From: Streptomyces fulvorobeus
Lineage (GTDB): Bacteria > Actinomycetota > Actinomycetes > Streptomycetales > Streptomycetaceae
NCBI RefSeq assembly: GCF_013167895.1
Contig: NZ_BLWC01000001.1
Span: forward strand, 4,898,001-4,962,000
DNA: 64,000 nt
Direction of reading: 5' to 3'
How positions within the stretch are numbered: the stretch's first letter is position 1; each line of letters begins with the position of its first letter. Both the position numbers and the translations under genes were made by a program. Below, in pieces: positions 25,420 through 34,356 of this stretch. The notes under the pieces are model-generated. The model was not told the origin of the DNA. It ran no database searches and saw nothing but the letters and a program-made list of their open reading frames with translations.

Positions 25420-26372
25420 ATGGTCGAGAAGCCGGAAAGTGACACAGAAACCAAGGAAAGGCGCATAGATCTGAGTGTGCCGCAGGTCGCCGGCAGTGCG
25501 GTGGCGGCGGTCGCCGCGGCTGTCATGGCCTCGCAGCTGGGTGTGTACGGAACGATTCTCGGCGCGGGGGTGATGAGCGTCGTCGCCACCTGCGGAGGCT
25601 CCGTCTTCCAGCACTTCTTCCGCCGCACGGGTGAGCAGATCCGCGAGGTCACCGTCCAGGTGAAGCACCCGGCGGGCCGTCAGGTGACCGTGCGGACGCG
25701 GGAGACCACACCTGCGAGGTACGGGCGGCAGCGGCCGGCGGACGACAGGACGACCGTGCTGCGGACGGTGCGCACCGATCCCGGCCGCACCCAGGAGCCC
25801 GACCTCGACCGCACCCGGCCGCTCGGGCGGGCGGACCCCGCGGACGGCGGTGCGGACGACGCGTACTCCGGCGCCACCACGCACGGCACGCGGGTGCGGG
25901 GCTGGAGGAAGCCGATCCTCGCGGCCGTCGCCGTCTTCGCGCTGGCGATGCTCGGGATCACCGCGTTCGAGCTCGTCTCGGGCAACGACCTCAGCGGCGG
26001 CCGGGGAACGACCTTCGGCTCCGTCGTCCAGGGCGGGGACCACGGCCCGGCACCCGACGAACCCGCGCCCCGGGCGGCACCGGCCAGGAACAGGGCACGG
26101 GCCAGGACGCCGACCCGTCGACCGGCAGCCGTTCGGCACCGGAAGCGGACCCGGGCGACGGCGCGAGCACCGCTCCGGGCCCGGAGCGGGAGGGGGGTGA
26201 CGGCGCCACGGCGGAGCCGTCCCCCGTGCCTTCCGGCTCCGGCGGGACCACCCCGTCCTCCACCCCCACAGGGCCCCAGGGCGACGCCACGACCGCTCCC
26301 TATCCGACGGGCACGTCCGAGGGCCCGGTCGGGACGGACGGGACGGCCGACGACTCCGGAACCACCGGCTGA
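25420..26372 (+). pseudogene. Three-helix membrane protein with Gly/Thr/Pro-rich tail, frameshifted
   Basis: The first 217 codons encode a conserved-looking streptomycete membrane protein of unknown role: two N-terminal helices (AGSAVAAVAAAVMASQLGVYG and TILGAGVMSVVATCGGSVFQ regions), a charged cytosolic stretch rich in Arg/Asp, and a third helix (ILAAVAVFALAMLGITAFEL). After the run CCCCGGG at 26068-26074 the frame becomes Arg/Pro nonsense. Restoring one C returns a typical disordered tail (GGTGQEQGTGQDADPSTGS, ending DSGTTG) that stops at 26372. As sequenced, the frame instead runs on to 26508, across the end of the opposing oxidase gene. ATG at 25420 follows a GCAGGGGCAGG stretch. Confidence 0.75.
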
Positions 26373-26431
26373 CCACCAGGGAACGCACGCGGCCCCCGGC
26401 ACCGGCCCGAAGCGGCCCGGTGCCGTTCCCG

Positions 26432-27754
26432 TCAGTCGCCCAGCACCCGGCGCAGGTAGTCGTTGCCGAAGAGCCGGTCCGGGTCGAGCCGGTCCCGTAC
26501 GGTCGTGAACTCACCGAACCGCGGGTAGACACCGGCCAGGTACGCGGCGTCCCGGGTGTGGATCTTCCCCCAGTGCGGGCGTCCGCCGTGAGCGGTCATG
26601 ATCCGTTCCACCGCGGTGAAGTACGCCTGGTAGGGCGTGCCCCGGTAGAGATGCACGGCGATGTAGGCGCTCTCACGGCCCGATGCCGTCGAGAGCGGGA
26701 TGTCGTCGGCGGGCGCGGTCCTGACCTCCACCGGGAAGCCGATCCGCAGCGGCGAGCGGTCGATCATCGCCCGGACCTCGCGCAGCGCCTCCACGGCGCT
26801 CTCCCGTGGCAGCGCGTACTCCATCTCCATGAAGCGCACCCGGCGCGGGCTGGTGAAGACCTTGTACGGGATGTCGGTGTACGTACGGGCCGACAGGGCC
26901 CTGCTGGAGAGTCTGGCGATCGACGGGATGGTGGCGGGTACCGCCCGGCCCAGCGAGCAGGCGACCTGGAAGACGCCGTTCGCCAGCAGCTCGTCGTCGA
27001 CCCAGGCGCCGACCCTTCCGGGCGGGGCGGCCGGGCCCGCGCTGCGGTTGTTGCGCTTGGTGGTGCAGTTGCCGGTGTGCGGGAACCAGTAGAACTCGAA
27101 GTGCTCGTTCTCGGTGAAGAGCCGGTCGAACTCCGAGGTGACCCGGTCGAAGGTCATCGGCTCCTCACGGGCCGTCAGCAGGAAGACGGGTTCCATGGCG
27201 AAGGTGATCGCGCTGATCACGCCGAGCGCGCCGAGCCCCAGGCGGGCGACGGCGAAGACATCCGGATTCTCCGCCTCGGAGCAGCGCAGCACCGTGCCGT
27301 CCGCCGTGACCAGTTCGAGGGCGCGGATCTGCGCGGATATGGACGCCGAGTCGCGGCCGGTGCCGTGTGTACCGGTCGAGGCCGCCCCGGCGGCCGTCTG
27401 CTCCATGATGTCGCCCATGTTGGTGAGGGAGAGCCCCTCACGGGCGAGCGCCAGGTTGAGCCGCTTCAGCGGGGTGCCGGCCTCGACCGTCACGGTCATC
27501 GTCGTACGGTCGATGTCACGGATGCCGGTGAGCAGGTCGGGCCGTATCAGGACGCCGTCCGTGGCGGCGGCCGCCGTGAACGAGTGTCCCGTGCCGATCG
27601 GCTTCACCCTGAGGCCGTCCTCGGACGCCCTGCGCAGCACCTCGGAGAGCTCGTCCACGGAGGCGGGCGTCACCGCCCGTGCCGGCCGGGCCGTGACGTT
27701 CCCCGCCCAGTTACGCCACGCGCTCGTCGTCGTCCGTGCGTAGGTGTCGCTCAT
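26432..27754 (-). CDS. FAD-linked D-arabinono-1,4-lactone oxidase family protein
   Basis: A 440-residue oxidase of the aldonolactone/VAO type. The FAD-binding PCMH domain is N-terminal (residues 15-185), with the loop IGTGHSFT and TGTHGTGRDS around the pyrophosphate and isoalloxazine. The C-terminal ALO domain contains HWGKIHTRDAAYL, the family's substrate-site motif. Related enzymes oxidise sugar lactones or, in Streptomyces, alditols such as xylitol and sorbitol. Its first 44 bp overlap the end of the MFS gene, so the two are translated from one message. Confidence 0.88.
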   Translation of the reverse strand: MSDTYARTTTSAWRNWAGNVTARPARAVTPASVDELSEVLRRASEDGLRVKPIGTGHSFTAAAATDGVLIRPDLLTGIRDIDRTTMTVTVEAGTPLKRLNLALAREGLSLTNMGDIMEQTAAGAASTGTHGTGRDSASISAQIRALELVTADGTVLRCSEAENPDVFAVARLGLGALGVISAITFAMEPVFLLTAREEPMTFDRVTSEFDRLFTENEHFEFYWFPHTGNCTTKRNNRSAGPAAPPGRVGAWVDDELLANGVFQVACSLGRAVPATIPSIARLSSRALSARTYTDIPYKVFTSPRRVRFMEMEYALPRESAVEALREVRAMIDRSPLRIGFPVEVRTAPADDIPLSTASGRESAYIAVHLYRGTPYQAYFTAVERIMTAHGGRPHWGKIHTRDAAYLAGVYPRFGEFTTVRDRLDPDRLFGNDYLRRVLGD

Positions 27755-28958
27755 CTTCCCCGCGCCCTCCCGTAGGCGCCGGCTTCGAGAGCCGGCGGTA
27801 CCCCAGGAACGCCACAGCGGCCGCGAGCGCTCCCGCCACGACGGGCACCACGAACGCCGCCTCCGCTCCGGACGCGTCGACCACCCAGCCGGCGGCCGAG
27901 GAGCCGAGCGCCACTCCGACCGCGAGCCCGGTACCGGTCCAGCTCATGCCCTCGGTCAGCTCGGCGCGCGGTACGTGCTGCTCGACGAGGGCCATGGTGG
28001 TCACCATCGTCGGTGCGACGGAGAGGCCCGCGACAAAGAGCGCCACGGCCAGAAACGGCAGGTTCCCGGCCAGTTGGAGGGGGATCATACTCACGGCCAT
28101 CACACAGACCCCGACCAGCCAGGTGGTGGACGGCCTGCCCTTGAGGTGCATCAGCCCGAACACGGCTCCGGCGAGGCAGGAGCCGAGGGCGTAGACCGCC
28201 AGGACGAGACTGGCCGCCGCCTTGTGGCCCTGCTCCTCGGCGAAGGCCACGGTGGCCACGTCCACAGCCCCGAAGATCGTTCCGGTCGCCACGAAGGTGA
28301 CCACCAGGACCTGGAGCCCGGGGGAGCGCAGTGCCGAGCCGCGGGACTGCGCGGACTTGGGATGCGGGACCGGTTCGGTGGCGCGCTGCGCGGTCAGCCA
28401 GAAGACACCGGTCGCGAGGAACACCCCGGCGATCAGCGGACCCGCCTCCGGGAACCAGGCGGTGGACAGCCCGATCGAGATGATCGGCCCGAAGATGAAG
28501 CACACCTCGTCGACGATCGACTCCCAGGCGTACGCGGTGTGCAGTTCGCGGGGCGAGCCGCGGTAGATGTCGGCCCAGCGGGCCCGGGTCATCGCTCCCA
28601 CGCTGGGTACGCAGCCGACGCCCGCCGCGAAGACGAAGAGGGTCCAGTCGGGCCATCGCTGCTGGGCGCAGACGAGCAGCCCCGTGACCGCCGCGACCGA
28701 GACCAGCGTGGCCGGGCGGAGCACCCTGCGCTGCCCGTAGCGGTCGACCAGCCGGGAGATCTGCGGCCCGAACACCGCCGCGGCCATCGCCAGGGTGGCC
28801 GCGAGCGCGCCGGCCAGCCCGTACCGGCCGGTGATCTGGGAGACCATGGTGACGACGCCGATCCCCATCATGGACAGCGGCATGCGGCCGAGGAACCCGG
28901 CCGTCGAGAACGCCTTGGAGCCGGGGGCGGCGAAGATGGCGCGGTATGGGCTGGGCAA
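27711..28958 (-). CDS. Major facilitator superfamily transporter
   Basis: A 415-residue permease with about twelve transmembrane helices in two halves joined by a short loop near residue 200. The MFS motif after helix 2 reads SRLVDRYGQRRVLRP. Start TTG at 28958 has GGAG about 7 nt upstream; no closer ATG or GTG is available without losing helix 1. The C-terminal 30 residues are charged and overlap the next gene by 44 bp. The substrate is unknown; the link to a lactone/alditol oxidase gene downstream suggests, weakly, a sugar-derived compound. Confidence 0.85.
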   Translation of the reverse strand: MPSPYRAIFAAPGSKAFSTAGFLGRMPLSMMGIGVVTMVSQITGRYGLAGALAATLAMAAAVFGPQISRLVDRYGQRRVLRPATLVSVAAVTGLLVCAQQRWPDWTLFVFAAGVGCVPSVGAMTRARWADIYRGSPRELHTAYAWESIVDEVCFIFGPIISIGLSTAWFPEAGPLIAGVFLATGVFWLTAQRATEPVPHPKSAQSRGSALRSPGLQVLVVTFVATGTIFGAVDVATVAFAEEQGHKAAASLVLAVYALGSCLAGAVFGLMHLKGRPSTTWLVGVCVMAVSMIPLQLAGNLPFLAVALFVAGLSVAPTMVTTMALVEQHVPRAELTEGMSWTGTGLAVGVALGSSAAGWVVDASGAEAAFVVPVVAGALAAAVAFLGYRRLSKPAPTGGRGEDERHLRTDDDERVA

Positions 28959-29126
28959 GGGGCACTCCGGTCGAGCCTGTCACGCGTGAAGATGGCCGAT
29001 ACAGCTTACGGGCGGAACCGCGCGTCCGACACCGGGCGCACGCCGGACACCCCCGCCGCCCCGCGCCCGGACGGATGCCGGATGTCGGTCGCCGGGCTGT
29101 CGGACCCGGGTGGCAGGATCGGGTGC

Positions 29127-30254
29127 ATGTCCGATCTGCGCGATCCCGCTCCCTACGACGCCCTGCTGCTGCTCTCCTTCGGGGGCCCCGAGGGCCCGGA
29201 CGACGTGGTCCCGTTCCTGGCGAACGTGACCCGCGGCCGGGGCATCCCCGAGGAGCGGCTCAGGGAAGTCGGCAAGCACTACTTCCTCTTCGGCGGCGTC
29301 AGCCCCATCAACGGGCAGAACAGGGCCCTGCTCGACGCCCTGCGCAAGGACTTCGCGGAGCACGGCCTGGACCTCCCGGTCCACTGGGGCAACCGCAACT
29401 GGGCGCCCTACCTCACCGACACCCTGCGCGAGATGGTCAGGGCCGGACACCGCCGTATCGCCGTGCTCGCCACCAGCGCCTACGCCTCGTACTCGGGCTG
29501 CCGGCAGTACCGGGAGAACCTCGCAGAGGCCCTCTCGGTCCTGGCGGCCGAAGGGCTGCCCGTGCCGCGCGTGGACAAGCTGCGGCACTACTTCAACCAC
29601 CCCGGTTTCGTCGAGCCCATGACGGAAGGCGTGCTGGCGGCGCTGGCCGGTCTCCCCGAGGAGCTCGGGGCGGGCGCGCACCTCGCATTCACGACCCACT
29701 CCATCCCCACGGCCGCCGCCGACACCTCGGGCCCCGAGGAGGCCCACGGCGAAGGCGGGGCGTACGTCGCGCAGCACCTCGACGTCGCCCGCGTGATCGT
29801 GGAGGCCGTACGCGAGCGGACCGGTGTCGAGCACCCGTGGCAGCTCGTCTACCAGTCGCGGAGCGGGGCCCCGCACATCCCGTGGCTGGAGCCCGACATC
29901 TGCGACCACCTGGAGGCCGTCCACGACGAGGGCGCCCCCGCGGTCGTGATGGTCCCCATCGGCTTCGTCTCGGACCACATGGAGGTCCTGTACGACCTCG
30001 ACACCGAGGCCGCCGCCAAGGCCGCCGAACTCGGACTGCCCGTACGCAGGTCCCCGACCGTCGGCGCCGACCCCCGGTTCGCCGCCGCCGTGCGCGAGCT
30101 GGTGCTGGAACGCTCGGCGGCCGAGCGGGGACGGGCGGTGGAGCGGTGCGCCATCGGCGCGCTCGGCCCGGCCCACGACCTGTGCCCGGCCGGCTGCTGC
30201 CCGGCCCGCACCCCCAAGCCCGCCGCGGCGGGCGCGGACAGCCCGTACGCCTAG
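29127..30254 (+). CDS. hemH: Ferrochelatase (coproporphyrin III ferrochelatase of Gram-positives)
   Basis: A 375-residue enzyme that inserts Fe2+ into the porphyrin; in actinobacteria the substrate is coproporphyrin III (gene also called cpfC). Family landmarks are LLLSFGGPEGPDDVVPFL at the start, the catalytic His in LAFTTHSIP (near residue 190) and YQSRSGAP. The end of the protein has several Cys (CAIGALGPAHDLCPAGCC), the place where actinobacterial enzymes hold a [2Fe-2S] cluster. The ATG has CAGGAT 7 nt upstream and no ribosome site. Inositol phosphatase follows after 36 bp. Confidence 0.92.
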   Translation: MSDLRDPAPYDALLLLSFGGPEGPDDVVPFLANVTRGRGIPEERLREVGKHYFLFGGVSPINGQNRALLDALRKDFAEHGLDLPVHWGNRNWAPYLTDTLREMVRAGHRRIAVLATSAYASYSGCRQYRENLAEALSVLAAEGLPVPRVDKLRHYFNHPGFVEPMTEGVLAALAGLPEELGAGAHLAFTTHSIPTAAADTSGPEEAHGEGGAYVAQHLDVARVIVEAVRERTGVEHPWQLVYQSRSGAPHIPWLEPDICDHLEAVHDEGAPAVVMVPIGFVSDHMEVLYDLDTEAAAKAAELGLPVRRSPTVGADPRFAAAVRELVLERSAAERGRAVERCAIGALGPAHDLCPAGCCPARTPKPAAAGADSPYA

Positions 30255-30290
30255 AGCCCGCGCACCGACCGCAATCCTCCTGGGAGCACT

Positions 30291-31091
30291 GTGACCGACC
30301 CCTTCCTGACCGAACTCCTCGACCTGGCCCTCGAAGCGGCCCGCCGCGCGGGCGCCCTGCTGCGCGACGGCCGCCCGGCGGACCTGGGGGTGGCCGCGAC
30401 GAAGTCCAGCCCCATCGACGTCGTCACCGAGATGGACATCGCCGCCGAGAAGCTGATCACCGGCTTCCTCGCCGAGCGCCGGCCCGGAGACGGGTTCCTC
30501 GGCGAGGAGGGCGCCAGCACCGGGAGCAGCACCGGCATCCGCTGGGTCATCGACCCGCTCGACGGCACGGTGAACTACCTCTACGACCTGCCCACCTGGG
30601 CGGTCTCCATCGCGGCGGAACGCGACGGCGAGCGGATCGTGGGCGTGGTCGAGGCGCCGATGCGCCGCGAGACGTACCACGCGGTACTCGGCGGCGGCGC
30701 GTACGTGAACGGGGCCGCCCTGCGCTGCCGTCCCGCGCCCCCGCTCGACCAGGCGCTGGTGTCGACGGGCTTCAACTACGTCACCGACGTCCGCACCCAC
30801 CAGGCCGCCGTGGCCGCCCAGCTCATCCCTCGGCTGCGTGACATCCGGCGCGGCGGTTCGGCCGCCGTCGACCTGTGCGACGTCGCCGCGGGCCGTCTCG
30901 ACGGCTACTACGAGCGCGGCCTGCACCCGTGGGACCTCGCGGCGGGCGACCTCATCGCCCGGGAGGCGGGAGCGCTCACCGGCGGGCGTCCCGGACGGCC
31001 CGCCGACGGGGGACTGACCGTGGCCGCCACTCCCGGCGTCTTCGAGCCCCTGCAAGCACTTCTGGAGGAGCTGGGGGCCTGGCACGACTGA
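30291..31091 (+). CDS. Inositol monophosphatase family protein
   Basis: A 266-residue Mg2+-dependent phosphatase. The metal-binding signatures are all present: GEEG (near residue 68), WVIDPLDGTVNY (near 84-95) and HPWDLAAGDLIAREAGA (near 205-222). The natural substrate could be inositol-1-phosphate, histidinol phosphate or fructose-1,6-bisphosphate; sequence alone does not decide. GTG start at 30291 follows TGGGAGCA. It lies just after ferrochelatase and before a terminator, so the two may share a transcript. Confidence 0.88.
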   Translation: MTDPFLTELLDLALEAARRAGALLRDGRPADLGVAATKSSPIDVVTEMDIAAEKLITGFLAERRPGDGFLGEEGASTGSSTGIRWVIDPLDGTVNYLYDLPTWAVSIAAERDGERIVGVVEAPMRRETYHAVLGGGAYVNGAALRCRPAPPLDQALVSTGFNYVTDVRTHQAAVAAQLIPRLRDIRRGGSAAVDLCDVAAGRLDGYYERGLHPWDLAAGDLIAREAGALTGGRPGRPADGGLTVAATPGVFEPLQALLEELGAWHD

Positions 31092-31145
31092 CCGGGGCCC
31101 CGCGCGGAGCCCCTCGCGGCCCGTGCGGGCGCACCGTAAAGGAAA

Positions 31146-31182
31146 AGGGCCCCCGGCTGCCGTGTCCGGCGGCCGGGGCCCT
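31146..31182. terminator. Convergent terminator after inositol phosphatase
   Basis: AGGGCCCCCGGC (31146-31157) pairs, with one mismatch, with GGCCGGGGCCCT (31171-31182). An A-rich run on the left gives a U-run on the minus strand, so it also fits the small gene at 31194. Confidence 0.75.
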
Positions 31183-31193
31183 CTCGTAGCGGC

Positions 31194-31367
31194 TCAGACG
31201 GTTGTGGCGCTGACTTCGACGCCGTGCTGGGCCGCGATGCGGCGCAGGTCGTCCAGCTCGCCCTGCTCGACGTCCGCGAGGAAGTCGTCACCTGTCTCGC
31301 GAGCCCTCGTGAGATCGGACTCGGTGCTCCTGATGCGTTGCAGCAGACCTGCGGTGAAAGCGTCCAT
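31194..31367 (-). CDS. Small conserved streptomycete protein of unknown function
   Basis: A 57-residue acidic, wholly helical protein (LLQRIRSTESDLTRARETGD then ADVEQGELDDLRRIAAQHGV as two helices). ATG at 31367 has GAAGGGG upstream. The frame is open for another 93 codons, but those lack a ribosome site and have no natural composition. Similar short proteins are widespread in Streptomyces; no function is known to me. Confidence 0.72.
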   Translation of the reverse strand: MDAFTAGLLQRIRSTESDLTRARETGDDFLADVEQGELDDLRRIAAQHGVEVSATTV

Positions 31368-31744
31368 GGAGCGCCCCTTCATCGTGGGTCGGTGGCACGG
31401 GTGTGCCCGGGGTCCCTCCGGCCGTGGACCGGAGGGCGGGATGATCACGTTTCCCCCAGGGGGACGGACAGGGCAGTGGCGGGCCACATGCGGGTGTGAT
31501 CTGGGGTGTGCAGTCGTCTTCCCCAGCTCCAATCCGGCAGAAACCTCAACTGACCCGGTAATCGACCGCATTCCCCTGGGACCCGGAGTCGGGCGGGGTC
31601 GTCTTACCGCCGGTTTATGCGCGTTGCGGGCAGGATGGACGCGCACGGTCGGGTCGCCGGCGTGCGGCCCCGACCAAGGTCGTTCGCCTTCCGGGCGAAC
31701 CGAGGTGTCTGACGTATCCGAAGTGTCTAGGGAAGGACAGCGCC

Positions 31745-32398
31745 GTGCGCGTACTCGTCGTCGAGGACGAGCAGCTGCTCGCCGATGCGGTGGCCACCGG
31801 CCTGCGCCGGGAGGCCATGGCCGTCGACGTCGTCTACGACGGTGCCGGGGCCCTGGAGCGTGTCGAGGTCAACGACTACGACGTGGTGGTGCTCGACCGG
31901 GACCTCCCGCTGGTCCACGGCGACGACGTCTGCCGCAGGATCGTCGAGCTCGGCATGCCCACCCGGGTGCTCATGCTCACCGCGTCCGGTGACGTCAGCG
32001 ACCGGGTGGAAGGGCTGGAGCTCGGCGCGGACGACTACCTGCCCAAGCCCTTCGCCTTCAGTGAGCTGACCGCGCGGGTACGGGCCCTGGGGCGCCGCAC
32101 GACGGTCGCGCTGCCGCCGGTCCTGGAGCGCGCAGGGATCAAGCTCGACCCCAACCGCCGCGAGGTCTTCCGGGACGAGCAGGAGATCCAGCTCGCGCCG
32201 AAGGAGTTCGCCGTGCTGGAGGTCCTGATGCGCAGCGAGGGTGCGGTCGTCTCGGCCGAACAGCTGCTGGAGAAGGCGTGGGACGAGAACACCGACCCGT
32301 TCACCAACGTGGTGCGCGTGACGGTGATGACCCTGCGCCGCAAGCTCGGCGAACCGCCCGTCATCGTCACGGTGCCCGGTTCCGGATACCGGATCTGA
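31745..32398 (+). CDS. cutR: Response regulator CutR (OmpR/PhoB family)
   Basis: A 217-residue response regulator with a receiver domain (acidic pair VVEDEQ, phospho-acceptor Asp in VVVLDRDLPLVHGDD, Lys in LPKPFAF) and an OmpR-type winged helix (PKEFAVLEVLMRSEGAVVSAE, ending VPGSGYRI). It is followed after 7 bp by its kinase, and the sequence pair matches CutRS, one of the first two-component systems described in Streptomyces and tied to control of antibiotic production. GTG at 31745 has GGAAGGACAG upstream. The preceding 377 bp contain no gene. Confidence 0.9.
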   Translation: MRVLVVEDEQLLADAVATGLRREAMAVDVVYDGAGALERVEVNDYDVVVLDRDLPLVHGDDVCRRIVELGMPTRVLMLTASGDVSDRVEGLELGADDYLPKPFAFSELTARVRALGRRTTVALPPVLERAGIKLDPNRREVFRDEQEIQLAPKEFAVLEVLMRSEGAVVSAEQLLEKAWDENTDPFTNVVRVTVMTLRRKLGEPPVIVTVPGSGYRI

Positions 32399-32405
32399 GG
32401 TCGCC

Positions 32406-33641
32406 GTGCCAGCCGCCCCGGCGCCCCCCGTGACAGCGCCTCCCAAGCCGACCTGGGAGCCCAAACAGCAGGAGCCCTCGTACCCCTGGCTGCGCCCGAC
32501 CATCCGCATACGCCTCACGCTGCTCTACGGAGGCATGTTCCTGATCGCGGGCATCCTGCTGCTCTCGATCATCTACATGCTGGCGGCCCAGGCCCTGCAC
32601 GTGGGCAGCGAGCTGCCGTTCCAGATCGTGACCGGCCAGGTCACCAGCGAGGTCTGCGACCTTCCCAAGAACGCCACGCCCGATGCCTTCAACGCCGCCA
32701 TGAACGCCTGCGTCAACCACCAGCGCAAGCAGGCACTCGACACCCTGCTCAACCGGTCGCTGCTGGCCCTGGTGGGCCTGAGCATCATCGCGTTCGCCTT
32801 CGGTTACGCCATGGCGGGCCGGGTGCTCTCCCCGCTGGGCCGGATCACCCGCACCGCCCGCAGGGTGGCCGGAACCGATCTCTCCCGCCGGATCGAGCTG
32901 GACGGCCCGGACGACGAGCTGAAGGAGCTCGCCGACACCTTCGACGACATGCTGGACCGCCTGGAGCGTGCCTTCACGGCCCAGCAGCGGTTCGTGGGCA
33001 ACGCCTCGCACGAGCTGCGCACCCCGCTCGCCATCAACCGCACCCTGCTGGAGGTGCACCTCTCCGACCCGGAGGCCCCAACGGAGCTCCAGCAGCTCGG
33101 CAAGACCCTGCTGGCCACCAACGAGCGCAGTGAGCAGCTGGTGGAAGGGCTCCTGCTGCTGGCCCGCAGCGACAACCAGATCATCGAGCGCAAGCCCGTG
33201 GACCTGGCCGAGGTCGCGGATCGCGCCATCGACCAGGTCCATACGGAGGCCGTGGCGAAGGGCGTGGAGATCCGGGGCGAGCGGGCCCCCGCCCTGGTCC
33301 AGGGCAACGGTGTCCTGCTGGAGCGGATCGCGCTGAACCTCGTGCAGAACGCTGTCCGCTACAACGTGGCCGAAAACGGCTGGGTGCAGGTCACTACCCG
33401 GCTCCAGCCGGGGCAGGCTCTCCTCGTCGTCTCGAACACGGGCCCCGTGGTGCCCGCGTACGAGATCGACAACCTCTTCGAGCCCTTCAGGCGGCTGCGT
33501 ACCGAGCGGACGGGCAGTGACAAGGGGGTCGGCCTCGGCCTGTCGATCGCCCGGTCCGTCGCCAGGGCGCACGGAGGCCGTATCATCGCGGAGCCCCGCG
33601 AGGGTGGTGGTCTTGTGATGCGCGTCACTCTGCCCGTCTGA
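32406..33641 (+). CDS. cutS: Sensor histidine kinase CutS
   Basis: A 411-residue kinase. Residues 1-32 are Pro-rich and cytoplasmic; the first membrane helix (LTLLYGGMFLIAGILLLSIIYML) leads to an external sensor of about 65 residues with exactly two cysteines (SEVCDLPK and NACVNHQ), then a second helix, HAMP domain, the phospho-acceptor His in NASHELRTPLAINRTLLE, and the HATPase (NLVQNAVRYN, GVGLGLSIA). A redox-sensitive disulfide in the sensor is an attractive reading, since the two Cys are the only ones there. Start GTG at 32406. Confidence 0.9.
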   Translation: MPAAPAPPVTAPPKPTWEPKQQEPSYPWLRPTIRIRLTLLYGGMFLIAGILLLSIIYMLAAQALHVGSELPFQIVTGQVTSEVCDLPKNATPDAFNAAMNACVNHQRKQALDTLLNRSLLALVGLSIIAFAFGYAMAGRVLSPLGRITRTARRVAGTDLSRRIELDGPDDELKELADTFDDMLDRLERAFTAQQRFVGNASHELRTPLAINRTLLEVHLSDPEAPTELQQLGKTLLATNERSEQLVEGLLLLARSDNQIIERKPVDLAEVADRAIDQVHTEAVAKGVEIRGERAPALVQGNGVLLERIALNLVQNAVRYNVAENGWVQVTTRLQPGQALLVVSNTGPVVPAYEIDNLFEPFRRLRTERTGSDKGVGLGLSIARSVARAHGGRIIAEPREGGGLVMRVTLPV

Positions 33642-33950
33642 GCGGGTTCGCGGAGCGAGGTGTTCAACGGATCGCGCTGTTCGCTTTAAGCGGAATTTTC
33701 GGGACCCGTGCCCGGTAAGTCCGTGTGTGATCGATCACAGGTACGAAAACCGGCTCCTCCACTCTCCGTGATCGCGTCGCCGTCGGAAAGCCGGGAAACG
33801 TCCGGGTTTCCGGGGGTCGGTATCACGGGAAGTACACGGGGTGGCACCCGTGAACAGCGGTATCAGGACCGTGTACGGTCCCCATCGCCACCCAAGCCGA
33901 CCTCTCCCGAGGGGCCCGGTTGGGTGTCGATTGAGTAACAGACCTTGATG

Positions 33951-33992
33951 TGAGGCAAAATCTCCGCCTCAGGCCGGGCACAAGTCCGGCCT
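33951..33992 (+). other. Two stacked hairpins in the leader of the DUF4193 gene
   Basis: TGAGGC (33951-33956) pairs with GCCTCA (33966-33971), and AGGCCGG (33971-33977) pairs with CCGGCCT (33986-33992); the two stems share base 33971 so they compete or stack. They lie 55-97 nt before the next start, in the 406-bp gap after cutS, where I see no gene. A structured 5' leader is possible but matches no family I know. Confidence 0.35.
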
Positions 33993-34047
33993 CTCACGCG
34001 TTACGTGCGCTGGAGACACCGCAGATACCCAAGAGGGGGAGAGCGAC

Positions 34048-34344
34048 ATGGCAACGGATTACGACACCCCGCGCAAGACCGACGACGATGTGGACCAGGA
34101 CAGCCTCGAAGAGCTCAAGGCTCGTCGGAGCGACAAGGCCGCATCGGCCGTCGACGTCGACGAGTTCGACGCGGCCGAAGGACTGGAGCTGCCCGGCGCG
34201 GACCTGTCCAACGAGGAACTGGCCGTACGGGTCCTGCCCAAGCAGGCCGACGAGTTCACCTGCATGAGCTGCTTCCTCGTGCACCACAGGAGCCAGCTGG
34301 CCCGCGAGAAGAACGGCCAGCCGATCTGCCGCGACTGCGACTAG
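34048..34344 (+). CDS. DUF4193 protein with a zinc-ribbon tail
   Basis: A 98-residue acidic cytosolic protein, conserved in actinobacteria next to dut. The N-terminal half is disordered (Asp/Glu/Lys-rich). The C-terminal part has FTCMSCFLVHHRSQLA and PICRDCD, four Cys in two C-x-x-C pairs that should hold one zinc ion, as in RNA-polymerase-associated or DksA-like small proteins. AGAGGGGGAGAG gives a strong ribosome site. Function unknown to me. Confidence 0.85.
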   Translation: MATDYDTPRKTDDDVDQDSLEELKARRSDKAASAVDVDEFDAAEGLELPGADLSNEELAVRVLPKQADEFTCMSCFLVHHRSQLAREKNGQPICRDCD

Positions 34345-34356
34345 GCCGGGTCGGCC

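Noticed and set aside
26073..26508. Direct read-through of the membrane protein frame to 26508
   Set aside because: The last 145 codons are Arg/Pro-rich nonsense and run over the opposing oxidase gene, whereas the other frame gives a natural tail.
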